From Branchiostoma floridae (taxonomy: Eukaryota > Chordata > Leptocardii > Amphioxiformes > Branchiostomatidae), in the NCBI RefSeq assembly GCF_000003815.2, contig NC_049990.1, positions 4,762,251-4,824,250 on the forward strand: DNA of 62,000 bases. Reading direction: 5' to 3'. Every line of letters starts with the position of its first letter. Positions within the stretch are counted from its first letter, which is position 1. The position numbers were made by a program, and so were the translations under genes. Positions 22,925 through 33,999 of the stretch are shown piece by piece. Under the pieces are notes generated by a model. It made no database searches, was not told the origin of the DNA, and was given only the letters and a program-made list of their open reading frames with translations.

Positions 22925-23208
22925 AGGTCATGAAAGCCTATGCATGGTCGCCAAACTCCCCAGGGAAATTATTTTCCCCTCTAGCCAGCGTAGGTAGGTA
23001 TAGACTATCTCTGCAGTATCTCTGATTGGTGCCGGAGGTTCTATCCCTACTTGTCTCCACCAGACTCCCCTGGGGACACATTAGGGGAGACTGAATCGAA
23101 ATTCGAAACCTTCTGAAATGGGTTGACTGATTGATTAGCCGGGAGGAGTTTGGTAAAGAGATAAGTCCTCACTGATTGTGGTAGCCATGACTGTAGTTGC
23201 CATTTTGG

Positions 23209-23415
23209 TACTGTAAATGCATCTAAGTTTCCGGGGATTCAATTTTGCGGTAACGGGGAAAGGACTGTTCGCGGTGGTTTTAAGCTCGCGGTAGCACCAT
23301 GCACTGTAGTCTCTTACTGCCATGGGAAAATGTTCGCGGTGGTTTTAAGTTCGTGGTTAAGTGACCACCACCAAAACCGCGAATATAAAACCATCGCGAA
23401 CATTTCTGCATTTAC
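23209..23415 (+). mobile_element. MITE of the TTCGCGG/TGGTTTTAA family, copy 2
   Basis: Begins ACTGTAAATGCATCTAAG and ends GCGAACATTTCTGCATTTAC. Its internal GTTCGCGGTGGTTTTAAG and GCACCATGCACTG blocks match 4235-4438. Confidence 0.8.
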
Positions 23416-23689
23416 TAGTGAGTGATACCAGTCTATTGCACTAATGTTACTTAATGCACTTTTTCTTGAATACAGATATAAAAGACTTCTTGATTGTGAG
23501 ATACCATGTTTTGTCGCTTTAAACCTTGTTACAATGTGTACAGGGTCTATTTTGAAATTTAGGTATCTTTTTTTATGCCCATCTTGTCTTTTTTTTCGCC
23601 CTATTTGGAGTCTGCAGGGGATGTTATCCATAAAGCTTTCTTGATAAAGCTAGGCATAAAAGCCGGTCCGTTGAGAGTGGATTCCAGGT

Positions 23690-23910
23690 CCCACCGAGCC
23701 GAATCTTCAGCCGAATGGCGCGCTCCATTTACTCACGTCACTTCCCGCCGGAACCTCTGACATCATGCTCCGTCAGATCCACTTCCTGTCGTCATCCCTC
23801 TCCCCCGGGCGTCGCCATGGCAACACCGGTTTAACAGGACCGACCGCTTCATGATCATCACGTCGCGACGGTGGACGCCGGGTGAAAATTGTCGCCTGCT
23901 TTCCGGAGGG
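23690..23910 (+). promoter_or_regulatory. CpG-rich promoter-like island with X-box
   Basis: GC- and CpG-rich compared with its surroundings. It contains a symmetrical X-box-type site GTCGCCATGGCAAC (23811-23824), an ETS-type ACTTCCTG, a CACGTCAC stretch and the palindrome CGTCGCGACG. A short in-frame ATG (near 23765) leads to only 29 codons. This resembles a housekeeping-type promoter with a first exon, but no downstream exon is identified. Confidence 0.4.
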
Positions 23911-24444
23911 TCTGCATGGGGCTACTCGCAACGCTGAGCGGTGAATTTAGGAGGACTCGCAAGGCTTAACGGTAAATTCAGGAAGGCCGACAACGTTTAA
24001 CGGTAAATTGACGTGTATTTCTTAACTCAGTACGCTAGATTCGGGTATCTCAATGGATTAGACTAGGCTGTGATTCAACCGGACTTCACGAAAATGTACC
24101 GACAACGCCTGACGTTGAATTAGAGCTGACTGGGTACGATTAACGTTGAATTAAAATGGTTCACATTGCCTCCCAAAAGTAAGCCATACAGACCCTCTCT
24201 ACGCGTCTTGCAGACAACATATGATGCCTGCGCGCTCTCCCTGCCTTCTGTCCCAGCTAGTATCACGTCATGTACGTCTTACGTAAGCATATAAGGTCAC
24301 GTTTGCGTATATGAGGAGTATATCCCGTATACAGGCTCGTGTAGTTGTGTCCAAAGATAAACCGTATGCAATGGCAGTGAGCGTTACTCTGATGCAACGT
24401 TGATCAAAGCGGACTTGTCAGCTATAATAGGTTTGGATGCCAGA

Positions 24445-24594
24445 CTATATACCATATATGCGCCTCACGGCCTGGGCTCCTGCGCTGTCCCAGTCCCTGT
24501 CATCCCAATCAGCCTGGAGGACGGATAATACCTGCTCAACGCTCATCCCTTGATTGGAAGAGAGGATGGAATCCTCTTCACTCTCCGTTGCCAT
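24445..24594 (-). CDS. Possible small exon or 49-codon ORF, unknown
   Basis: On the minus strand an ATG in good context (GCTGCCATGG) opens 49 codons beginning MATESEEDSILSSNQGMS and containing VEQVLSVLQADWDDRDW, ending RRIYGI. The acidic, non-repetitive composition looks coding. A GT after the codons for VEQ (GAGCAG|GTATTA) could be a splice donor, so this may be a first exon rather than a complete protein. No family recognised. The start codon overlaps an imperfect X-box (GTTGCCATGGCAGC). Confidence 0.3.
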   Translation of the reverse strand: MATESEEDSILSSNQGMSVEQVLSVLQADWDDRDWDSAGAQAVRRIYGI

Positions 24595-24748
24595 GGCAGC
24601 GACGTAATGGTACGTACGGACGGAGAGAGAGAGAGAGACATACATTAGCATCGTGGGCACGCATCGTGGCACGAGGTCGAGGCGTTTGGTCCGTGGAGTC
24701 AACCCCTGGAAACGATGAGGGCAATGTATCGGGCAGCCGAGCGAGTCA

Positions 24749-25045
24749 GGTGGAACGTGGAAACGTGGAGAGAGAGCTAGAGAGTGCGCTACTGCCACGC
24801 GCTTGAACTTACTAGGAGTCTCCTCCTGTGGCGTTTGTCGGTGCGTATAGGACGTTGGTACGGATACGGAAACATTATAGTAGAGAAAGAAAGGGAGGTG
24901 GAACGTGGAAACGTGGAGAGAGAGCTTGAGAGAGTGCCACGCGCTTGAACTTACTAGGAGTCTCCTCTTGTGGCGTTTGTCGGAGCATATAGAACGTTTG
25001 TACGTATAGGACAATATACCCAGTGGATGTGGACAATATTACCGT
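24749..25045. repeat. Direct tandem duplication of about 147 bp
   Basis: 'gtggaacgtggaaacgtggag' through 'acttactaggagtctcctc' and 'gtggcgtttgtcgg' occurs twice in succession (from about 24749 and 24897). GA-rich microsatellite sits at the edges. Confidence 0.85.
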
Positions 25046-25213
25046 AGAGAAAGAGAGAGAGAGAGGGGTGCGGAAAGCTTTCACTCCCCGACTGCCTGCT
25101 GCTGCAGCTCGCAACAACCATGATCTCTGTACTTGTGATCGTTCGAGGCTTCTACAATGGAGCGAAAGAGGTGCGTTTACACATTTGTTCATTGTTGTGT
25201 GTGTATGAGCTCT

Positions 25214-25400
25214 GTAATGGATGAATGAATGAAGACCTTTATTGTACATGCAGTATACACCCCCTGGGTTAAGTACAAGTCGCAACAGAATGATAGTTGA
25301 CAGATACATGAAATATATAGAATGTCAACCAACACACGAGCCATATTTTACTAAGTGAGTTCGACTTCTTCTCGCTTCTTTGTGATACTAAAAATGCTGG
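25214..25400 (-). mobile_element. 3' end of a CR1/L2-like non-LTR element
   Basis: Minus-strand tail ACAATAAAGGTCTTCATTCA plus the shared 'aagaagcgagaagaagt' block. It is related to 14612-14860. Confidence 0.55.
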
Positions 25401-25666
25401 AACAGATATAATCTACATTTTACTTCAATGCCCACCCTTGTCCAAGTGGCCCATGATCTACATCATATGATGCATGGTCATGCTCCTTTAGATTGATGGC
25501 TTAGGTTCGTCTGGCTGTCATTTTTGCATCGGCGCCACTCGGAATGTTTCAATAACTTACGTCTGAAATCTGAGCTGTATTGTTTGCAAAAGAATGGCAC
25601 TATTAGAGATGTCAACACAAAATATCTGATTGTCTGAAGTTTGTGTTTTCAGAAGAGGGAAGATGT

Positions 25667-26020
25667 TCTACAAAAAGTAGATAGAATGTCTCTAAACTTC
25701 CACTTAAAATTCCCCAATTCAATGGGTTTTGCCCAATGCCTGTTGGGCATGGATATGCAATAAAGATCCTTATAACTGTATCAGTGACGCAGCTCGCTTT
25801 GATTGACACAGGATATCTAAATTTACAAGTTATAACCCGAGGCGAAACACAGTAGATGGAATATAGCGTAACAACCTCTCTTAACGTCAATTTAAAATCC
25901 CAATGCATTTTGCGCATGCTGGGCATGGATATGCAATAAACATGTCGGTTATCATATTAGCGACATAGCTCGCTTTGCTTAAAACAGGATATCTAAATTT
26001 ACAAGTTATAACCTGAGGGG
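25667..26020. repeat. Direct tandem duplication of about 175 bp
   Basis: 'gggcatggatatgcaataaa', 'agctcgctttg' and 'aggatatctaaatttacaag' followed by 'ttataacc' occur in the same order in two adjacent copies. Confidence 0.85.
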
Positions 26021-26150
26021 AAAGACAGCTGTATAAAGGATGCCCACCCCTCGCCTTAGCTTTCTACGCGTATATAATAAAGCATGGGGAAAACATTATA
26101 TGTTTGTATGATGGGCCTGTCACATTTGTCATTCCTTTTTTTAAACTTAA

Positions 26151-26760
26151 GGCCACAGCTAGGAAACCTTAACTTCTACCACATGTGCCAAATGGAAGAA
26201 AGAGACGTAGTTCGCAAACAGTACTTCTCGGTCAGCTACATTTTTTCTCTAGCAAGTTATTCGTCTATTTTGGTAATTTCTATTACTAGTAATAGGTATT
26301 TTATCCAGCCATCTATAAGCCTGGTTTTATGGTTCTCCTGTCGATTCGATAGATGAGCAGGCAGACAGCCTGGTAGAGGCTAAATAAATGTAATAATAAT
26401 AATAATAATAATGATAATAGCCTTTATTGCACATTCATGCCCTATCGGGCTAAGTACAGGCATATAGATACAAAAGGTAGTAATGCAGTACACATGGTTT
26501 CTAAAACATGGATTCTAAAACTAGTCTATTACATTTGTTCGGCTTCTTCTCGTTTCTTAGTAATGTTGAATATGTAGCTTGAGATGTATAATGATACACA
26601 AACGCGCATTTATCTTCAGCTGGTTCCCAGACAGAAAACACGAAAGTTCGTTCCCCCCCGACGATATGGCCAACATGACAAGAAAACGCCCAAAGCGCCC
26701 TCTCGGATTAGAATTGAAATCTGTACGGGATGTCATCCATAGAATTTTCTCACTGTGGCC
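26151..26760. mobile_element. PIF/Harbinger-like element with internal non-LTR tail
   Basis: Starts GGCCACAGC and ends ACTGTGGCC, with TAA on each side (26148-26150 and 26761-26763). The right subterminal block GGATGTCATCCATAGAA matches the family at 15087. About 26392-26580 is a separate insertion: (AAT)n followed by a minus-strand CR1/L2-like 3' end. Confidence 0.6.
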
Positions 26761-26888
26761 TAACAGCTACAACAAGTTGATGGTATGATTGGCTATGTCG
26801 TGCAAAATGCAACTGTCTTCATCACTCTTGTCACGGAAAGGGTTATCCTGTAACCTTGTCAACGGTAAGTTCTGTCATGCTGAAAATT

Positions 26889-27059
26889 TAGTCTCTACCA
26901 GACTTCCGCCTAGCCGACAAGTAATAGGGGACTTAGGGGCCAAGTTAGGAATAAAATCCTAGCTGGAGTTAATTGGCCTAGGAGTGTTGGCCTCTGGCGT
27001 GTCTTATTTGGCCAATTTCAACTATTTTTCCAGCGACCTGTGGTGCCTGGTAGAGGCTA
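26889..27059. mobile_element. TAGTCTCTACC MITE
   Basis: 171 bp. Ends TAGTCTCTACCAGACTTCC and GGTGCCTGGTAGAGGCTA are inverted. Flanked by CTGAAAATT and CTGAAAATC (9 bp, one mismatch). Same superfamily-level signature as the TAATCTCC MITEs. Confidence 0.75.
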
Positions 27060-27261
27060 CTGAAAATCATCTGACGAAAAATTCGCACGATGGATACAGA
27101 AATGTTACAGCCTTGAAATGTTACAGCCAAAAATCAATTTGTCGCTGGTAAACAAGATAACTGATTTTTGCCACATTGTTTGACGTGTCAAAAACATCTT
27201 TCAACCTCCGCTCTATCTCTCACCCCACACACCTACACACGTACTGAAACACCCCCGCACA

Positions 27262-27520
27262 TACCCTGGGAGCCAGACAGGACCGGGTAGCTAGCGAGTT
27301 TTGTTCGGGGACCCAAGGCAGTCAGTCCGCAGATCTCACATTAGGGCTCCGGGGGAGTTTAAGCCCGAAGGAGTTATCGCTACCCTTTAGGGGAGAAGGG
27401 CAGGTGGACCCCATCGGGCTTAAACTCCCCGGGTGCTAATAGGAGATCGGGCGGGCCTGATTGTGTTGGACCACCGAATAAACTGTCCTAGCTGCCCGAT
27501 CCCGGCTGGCTCCCAGGGTA
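27262..27520. mobile_element. 259-bp element with perfect 9-bp target duplication
   Basis: Terminal inverted repeats TACCCTGGGAGCCAG and CTGGCTCCCAGGGTA. Perfect 9-bp duplication CCCCGCACA at 27253-27261 and 27521-27529. An inner inverted repeat (GGAGTTTAAGCCCGA with its complement) lies around the centre. GC-rich, no ORF. The 9-bp duplication is typical of Mutator-like elements. Confidence 0.9.
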
Positions 27521-27800
27521 CCCCGCACACAGCTACGCGTTTATACGTTCACCTCACTGCATAAGGAGGAAAATATAACAGGTCAAAATTAAGAAACATT
27601 TATTCATTCCTGTTGATGCAGTTCAAACGAGAGCTATAGTTGGCCACATATTTCCAAGCACACAAAGCTATCTGCCACCATAAATTGTGAACAGTGCGTG
27701 AACATAGCCTTTAAGTTTACTGAATTATCGCTAGTCCAAAACACAAGATATCAAAATCGGAATGGCTAGATTCAAATCAATTCATTATTTATCAATTCTC

Positions 27801-27936
27801 TCTCTCTCTCTCTCTGTCCCTCCCCCTCTCTCTTTCTCTCTCTCCCTCTCTCCCCCCTCTCTCACCCTCTCCTCTCGCCCCCCTCTCTCTCTCTCACCCT
27901 CTCTCTCTCTCCCTCCCTCCCTCTCTCTCTCTCTCT
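27801..27936. repeat. CT-rich microsatellite
   Basis: Interrupted (CT)n with C-rich patches. Confidence 0.95.
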
Positions 27937-28009
27937 TGTCGTCAAACTAAACACCGATACACAATTCCCCATTTCAATGTAACGATGCTTCTTTTTCTTG
28001 GAAGCGAAC

Positions 28010-29720
28010 CACATAACTGGAATTCATACATGTCAATGACTTATAATAGCGCAGGCTGTCTGACGTATGGCGGTTATAACTCTTCTTTGTCCATCAGTAC
28101 AATGTGCGTCAAGCCACACAAAGAAACACATTTCCTTTTTCAATATAATCCTTCATTTTGCAGAAAGCAGAACCACACGTTTTCACACATGTACATAATA
28201 CCTAACATTAAAAGAAACAATCTGAAGTATAGCGCTATTGTTGTACAAATTGTCTGACGTCTTTTACAATAACTCGGGCTATCTGACATTAGAACTCTTC
28301 TGCATCCATCTGTACAATGTGGCGTCAAACCTCACAAAGAAACACATTTACGTTTCTTAGTATAATCCTTCGAATTCATTCAGGAAAGCTGAAACCCGCG
28401 TCCGGACGTCCTCACACCTGCCCATGTACATAATACATGTATCTGACATTAGAGGAAACTACCTGACTTTTTTTTGGGCGTAATAAACCCTGTTCAAATC
28501 GATCTGTGCAATCTGGCGTCAAACCACACAAAGAAACACCTTCACTTTTTTTTCAATATAATCCTCCATTCTTCAATATAATCCGGAAAGCAGAAACACA
28601 CGTCTTTACACATGTACGATGTACATAATGCCTAACATCGGAAGAAACTGTCTGAAGTATAGCGCTATTATATGATATGAACTCTTTACATGTGCAAATT
28701 ACCAGGTCAATTTGGCAGCAAACCACACAACGAAACACATTTCCTTTTTTTCAATGTAATCCTCCATTTTTCAATATGATCCGGAAAGCAGAAACACACG
28801 TCTTCACACATGTACATGTATGTATATAATAGCTAACATCGGAAGAAACTGTCTGAAGGATGGCGCTATTATCTTGTATCATCTCTTTACATGTACATTT
28901 TGTTAGGTATTGCAGTTTGAAACCACCGCCCGTTGACTTAATATCCCTAAATACCCTAGTCTTGAATACAACGGATGAAGGTTACCCCGCGAATGAAGGT
29001 GAACTAGCGTTACATATTAGGCAGGTCAATGTAGCATCAAACCACGCACAAAACGCATTCCCCTTCAGTGTTGGAAGCCACACTGCCCACCTCTTCATAC
29101 ATCAACATAATATCTGACATAAAAAGTTGTTGTCTGGCTTATATAGTGTTTCTAACTCCATGTTTCTGACATCCATCAGTATAAAGTGGCGTCAAACCAC
29201 ACAAAGGAACATTATATGTTCTCTTTCCAGTAACGTTATAATCCTTCATCCTCAGGGAAGCAGGGCCGCATGTTTTCACACATGTACATGTACATAATAC
29301 CTAACATCAGAAGAAACTGTCTGAAGTATAGCGCTATTATATGATATGAACTCTTTACATGTGCATATTACCAGGGCAATGTGGCGGCAAACGACACGAC
29401 GAAACACATTTTCTTTTGTCAATATAATCCTCCATTCTTCAATATAATCCGGAAAGCACAAGTACATTTGTACACGTATTTACACACGTACATAATACCT
29501 AACATCAGAAGAAACTAAAGTATAGCGCCATTATTTAGTATCAACTCTTCACATGTAACCGTCAAAGGTCCATGTGGCGTCAAAACGCACCTAAACGCAT
29601 TTACCTTCAGTCCGGGGAAGCCAAACCGAATTCCTCTTCATACATAATATCGGACATGAAAAGAGGCTGTATGACTTATAGTGTTTCTAACCCTTCATGT
29701 GGCGCCAAAAAATCACACCG
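28010..29720. repeat. Tandem array, unit about 200 bp, eight or nine copies
   Basis: The block 'ggcgtcaaaccacacaaagaaacacattt' (variants) recurs near 28110, 28320, 28513, 28712, 29032, 29185, 29382, 29574 and 29700. It is followed by 'tcaatataatcctccatt', 'cacacatgtacataatacctaacat' and 'gaagtatagcgctatta'. Copies differ by substitutions and small indels. Confidence 0.85.
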
Positions 29721-29784
29721 ATACGCTTCTACCTTTTTTTAAATGTAATGCTACATTCCCAAGAAACCAGTACCATACATGAAC

Positions 29785-30145
29785 ATAATACCCGACATAC
29801 AAAAGACCAGATATGTCTTCATACATGTACATAAATTTAGTATCTGACTGTTTTCTGACATACAATGACCAGATATGTCTTCATACATGAACATGATACC
29901 AGACATACAAAAGACCAGATATGCCTTCATACATGAACATAAATACCTGACATACAAAAGACCAGATATGTCTTCATACATGTGCATAGTATCTGACATA
30001 CAAAAGACCAGATACGTCTACATACATGAACATAATATTTGACATACAAAGACCAGATATGTCTTCATACATGTGCATAATACCTGGCATGCAAAGACCA
30101 GATATACCTTCATACATCGTACCTATTATCTGACACACAAAAGAC
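29785..30145. repeat. Minisatellite, unit about 45-50 bp
   Basis: 'gacatacaaaagaccagatatgtcttcatacatgaacataat' in about eight imperfect copies, directly following the 200-bp array. Its unit resembles the 'cacacatgtacataatacctaacat' part of that array and probably arose from it. Confidence 0.85.
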
Positions 30146-30174
30146 TGACATCTCATCTCTCATCCATCGCTTAA

Positions 30175-30419
30175 AGGTGGACTCTCACTGCACTTGGGTC
30201 ACCGGTGCGGCACTGAGGAGTTCGTTCACTGCGGAACTGTTTTGTTATTTTCGCGATTTTTAATAATCTAGATATTGCGTAATACGTAAAAGTATGACTT
30301 AGAATACAACAAAATACACAAAACGTAAGAAAATCCGTTCTTTATCTCTGAAATTCGTTGAGTCATCTACGAACCCCGCCGTGCCGCACCGGTGCCCCAA
30401 GTGCAGTGAGTGTCCACCT
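30175..30419. mobile_element. AAGGTGGAC MITE with TAA duplications
   Basis: 245 bp. Long inverted ends start AGGTGGACTCTCACTGCACT. Flanks TAA on both sides (30172-30174 and 30420-30422). The core 'acaacaaaatacacaaaacg...aattcgttgag' is shared with more diverged elements at about 35210-35340 and 43500-43590. Confidence 0.85.
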
Positions 30420-30659
30420 TAAGTCTAACTATTTAACCTATGGGACACCACAGAAGATCTGAAAACCAGTTTTCTCCACCCTTTCTTGCTCTCTGTCTCT
30501 CTGACTTCCAGCTGTGCTAACTCTTCAAGAATCCATCCATCAGTTTAAGCCTACTGACGGCTGAGTACGTCAAACCTCTCCCTCTCTGGCGCGGGTCCGT
30601 AAGAAACGCATTTATCTTTATTTGCTGGGTGCGAAGACGGCCCTTTGACTGGTCTATGG

Positions 30660-30985
30660 CAGGTCTGAATCTCCGGCATGTTTCTTCTAAAGAGAGAATG
30701 ATGAAAGTTGAGTCAAGAAAAACGGGTTTCGTTGAAAAATGCATGAATGGGTAGATTTACAACGAGATAACCCAATCGGAGGTTCTGCTGCAATACCTAA
30801 GAGAGCCACCTGGGGGCCCCGTGACAGCCCAAGACAGGTTTGAATCTCCGGCATGCGTCTCTTAAATAGAGAATGATGAAAGTTGTGCCAAGAAAAAAGG
30901 GCTTCGTTGAAAAGTGAGTTGTGCGTGCATGGATAGATGTACAATGAGATATCACAATCGGAGGTTTTGCTGCCGTACCTAAGAA
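30660..30985. repeat. Tandem duplication of about 180 bp
   Basis: 'ggtctgaatctccggcatg', 'gagaatgatgaaagttg', 'caatcggaggtt' and 'acctaaga' recur in the same order starting near 30662 and 30837. A (CA)n tract follows at 31040-31077. Confidence 0.8.
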
Positions 30986-31079
30986 AGTTGCCAGGGGTCG
31001 GGCCCAGAACGTAACCATATGCATTTCTTGCATTTCAACACACACACACACATACACACATGTTTACACACACACACGA

Positions 31080-31680
31080 AAACATAACCTTCTTGGCGAA
31101 GTAATGTTATTACCACTGTAATACTGCATAATTTGCTACTGCGTAATGCGCTGACATTATGATCATAGATACTAGCGTAACGCAATGATGTCTTTCTCTT
31201 ACGTCATAAATCTAATGACGACGTTCTAGAATGCGATCGGCAGGTAGGCATTGCCTCGTCAAGTAGTGAATAAATATGACAGAAAACGCAAAACGGCTTG
31301 GCTTCATAAAAGCAGATATTGTACAGATAAAGTGCCCTTACATTTCAAACCTTTAGTTTGTTATTATGGTTTTGTTTAGTATATGAATTCAAAGACCAAC
31401 AAAGATAAACAATAAACAATGGAATACCAATACCTCATGCGATTGGCGAAAAATCCTACACACAAAACCAGTTTATCTAATGCGATCCTTCATTGATAGC
31501 ACATCTCAGTTTATTTCGGGTTTTAACTTGAGGCTGCGCACCCTCAAGTCCAGCGACCATCTCTTCCAGGGAGCAAAGCAAACTTTTGAAGCAAAATTTG
31601 GGGTGAAGGGGGTTCCCGTCAGCTACAGTCTCTCTAACCTTGTGGTAAACTTCAACGGTAAACCTCAAGGCAAAACATTG
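31080..31680. other. No gene seen
   Basis: A minus-strand frame at 31477-31668 (63 codons) and an overlapping plus-strand frame have no domain or splice context I recognise. Confidence 0.35.
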
Positions 31681-32188
31681 TTTTTATTTATTTATTTTAT
31701 TTATTTATTGATCTTTAGGGTAGTCCCTTCAGTTAACGTAGTAACTGATTTCCAAGGGAGCCCTATATACATGTTCGCACATGTTCGCACAACGACGGGT
31801 TATACCGCCCCTTACGGGGTGACACACCCGTCCGGGTGAATGATGTAGATCACCATGTGGCTGATACGAGACAGAGGTCGCCAGGCCTCCATCCGGGTGA
31901 TTTGAAGTGAATCACCAACTTCCGACAGAAGGATTTGCACCAACGCACACCGCACAATCGCACGTGTGGGGGTTCTTTAACGTGCATGGGGTATGGCTCT
32001 ACCCATACACGGGACCTCCATTTAACGTCCTATCCGAGGGACGACTCATTTTTCACTTGAGTAAAATGAGGAAAGTCGCGTGTAAAGTGCCTTTCCCAAG
32101 GGCACAAGACCGGCAACACGGCAGGCGGATTCGAACCGGCGACCTCTCGGTCACGAGCCGAATACACTACCACTGTGCTACGCGGCCA
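31681..32188 (-). mobile_element. Long tRNA-derived SINE, about 508 bp, with (AAAT)n tail
   Basis: On the minus strand it starts GGCCGCGTAGCACAGTGGTA (A box), then GGTTCGAATCC (B box), then CTTGGGAAAGGCACTTTACA, 'cggataggacgttaaatggaggtcccgtg' and 'gcacgttaaagaacccccaca'. It ends in (AAAT)n, the kind of tail borrowed from an RTE/I-type LINE. Same family as 56153-56590. Confidence 0.8.
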
Positions 32189-32189
32189 A

Positions 32190-32935
32190 CACTCTTTTCC
32201 TGTCAAAGATAATGCGAAAAATTGAACATTTTTTTGCCTCAAATGAATTGAGTACGCAACATGTTATCATTTTGAGCAAAATTAATCCAAACCTCCAAAC
32301 CCAGTGCAGCGTGTACTTCAAAACAGATAAACAAACTAACAAACGTGTCGTCAAGAGAGCGTGTTCTAACGAAACCCAAACTCCTAGTAACGTTCTCGAA
32401 CGCCTTCCGAACAGGAGTTTTCGCAAAAGCGTCACCAAAAATGCGATTGTCATAACAATCACTTTAGCATGACCATTGTGACATCATGAATATCTTTGCA
32501 ATGGATCTTGTGACGCAATAAACGTATTTACAGGAGCGTAGATGCGAGAGAAAGGTCGACACGACCTAGGTCACTAGGAGAGAAGTGTTGATAAGTATAC
32601 GCTACTCATGTGCCATGATCACTCTAGCCGTCATAGCCAAAGCACTCAACGAGGGACGGAAAAAGGTAGGACACGCGAGCTCTGTTTTAGACAGTCGAAT
32701 AGTTTATGTACGTAAGTTCTTGTGGGATTTTAATGGTGTAGGAGTTTCAAGCAGTTACATCGTCAAGGTAGCATAAGAACTATAATAACTTCTCCTTGCT
32801 TCTTTGATGGTCAAAATGTAAGACCAAATATGTTTCATTATCATAGGTTTGTTTAAAGTCATTAGAAATATGAATTTGTCTATTGAGAGGAACGATTGTT
32901 TCCGAGTTGATGTGATTTCCCATATGGAGAGAATA
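32190..32935. other. No gene seen
   Basis: Overlapping frames on both strands at 32178-32472 have no recognisable domain. A weak match to the 'acttctccttgcttctt' block near 32790 may be a remnant of a CR1/L2-like tail. Confidence 0.35.
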
Positions 32936-32941
32936 GTCTTA

Positions 32942-33254
32942 AGGTGGGGTCACACCTGCGTATATATTTAAGTCCGTATGACTGAGGCGCGCATGGGAGT
33001 ATTTGCCTCCACCAGGCTCCACAGGCAGTTGTAAAGATAATAGAAATTGGACAAACGTAAACAGGTAACATGTCAGAAGAGTTAGCTGGCTCGCTTACCA
33101 TACTTCCGGGTCAGCTAACTCATCTGGCATGTTATGTATCTATTTTTGTCCAATTTGTACTATTTTTCCCGCGCCCTGTGGAGCCTGGTAGAGACTAAGA
33201 GCGTCATACGCACCTCAATCGGACTTGAATATATACGCATGTGTGACCCCACCT
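32942..33254 (+). mobile_element. AAGGTGGGGTCACAC composite MITE, copy 1
   Basis: 313 bp. Ends AGGTGGGGTCACACCTGCGT and the complement. Flanks TTA on both sides (32939-32941 and 33255-33257). Inside at about 33005-33198 sits a TAGTCTCTACC-type unit with its own inverted ends and a central inverted repeat (GAGTTAGCTG...CAGCTAACTC). Confidence 0.88.
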
Positions 33255-33263
33255 TTAGGTGCG

Positions 33264-33500
33264 TGGTGGCTTGCGTAGTCCAGTGGTTATAGCGGCCCTG
33301 CCTCTGGAACTAGAAGTTGTGAATGTGTGTAGTCCAGTGGTTATTGTTTTAGCGGCCCTGTCTCTGTACCTAGAAGCCATGTGTTCGATTCCAACTGTGT
33401 CGCTCACCCGACATGCATGCTACCGTAAAGGGTTGCGGTCCTTATTAGTACGGGACGTTAAGCAGTGGTCCACTATTAATTGTGCTTGTCGAAAAGTTCT
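33264..33500 (+). mobile_element. tRNA-derived SINE with duplicated head
   Basis: GTAGTCCAGTGGTTATAGCGGCCCTG occurs twice (near 33276 and 33330), followed by a B box GTGTTCGATTCCAAC. The partial duplication of the A-box half is unusual for the family. Confidence 0.6.
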
Positions 33501-33639
33501 AGGGAATTTACCAGTCAAAAATTGTAAATATTGTACATGTGGGCTGTCTTTTCTGTCACGACCAGTGAAAGAATGGCTCTTTAGTGAGCTAAACTGGGCC
33601 GTTATCAGCTAGGATATATAAACTATCTCAAACATGACT

Positions 33640-33745
33640 TCTCCAGTGTCACTGACGAAAGACACCGGATGGGTACCTGAAACGTCTGACCGTTTCCATA
33701 ATCATATCCAGTTGCTTGAGTAACTGCTTTTTGGTGGACCGATAT
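33640..33745 (-). mobile_element. GTTACTCAAGCAACTGG element, reverse
   Basis: CCAGTGTCACTGACGAAAG, GAAACGTCTGACCGTTTCC and CATATCCAGTTGCTTGAGTA, then ACTGCTTTTTGG, as in the other copies. Confidence 0.7.
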
Positions 33746-33999
33746 CACTTTCAATTTCTTCCACGCAAGGAAACCTGTCACGTATGACACGTCCACCCCT
33801 TCCTGACCCATCGAATACGACCTAACACGTCTTGATTCAAAACGACTTTCCCCAGATCCCAGAAGATTGATATGTTGATCAATACAAGGACAATCACTAG
33901 TCTGTAATCTTCCAATTTATCTGGCCTTTAGCCCCTGCTTGGATTGCATGTTTACACCAACTTAATGGACGAAATATTGATTTAAAGGCTACAGATATA

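Noticed and set aside
24445-25014. 189-codon minus-strand frame as one protein
   Set aside because: Most of it runs through duplicated GA-rich noncoding DNA; only the last 49 codons look possibly coding and are listed separately.
27762-27950. Ser/Leu/Pro-rich frame
   Set aside because: Translation of a CT microsatellite.
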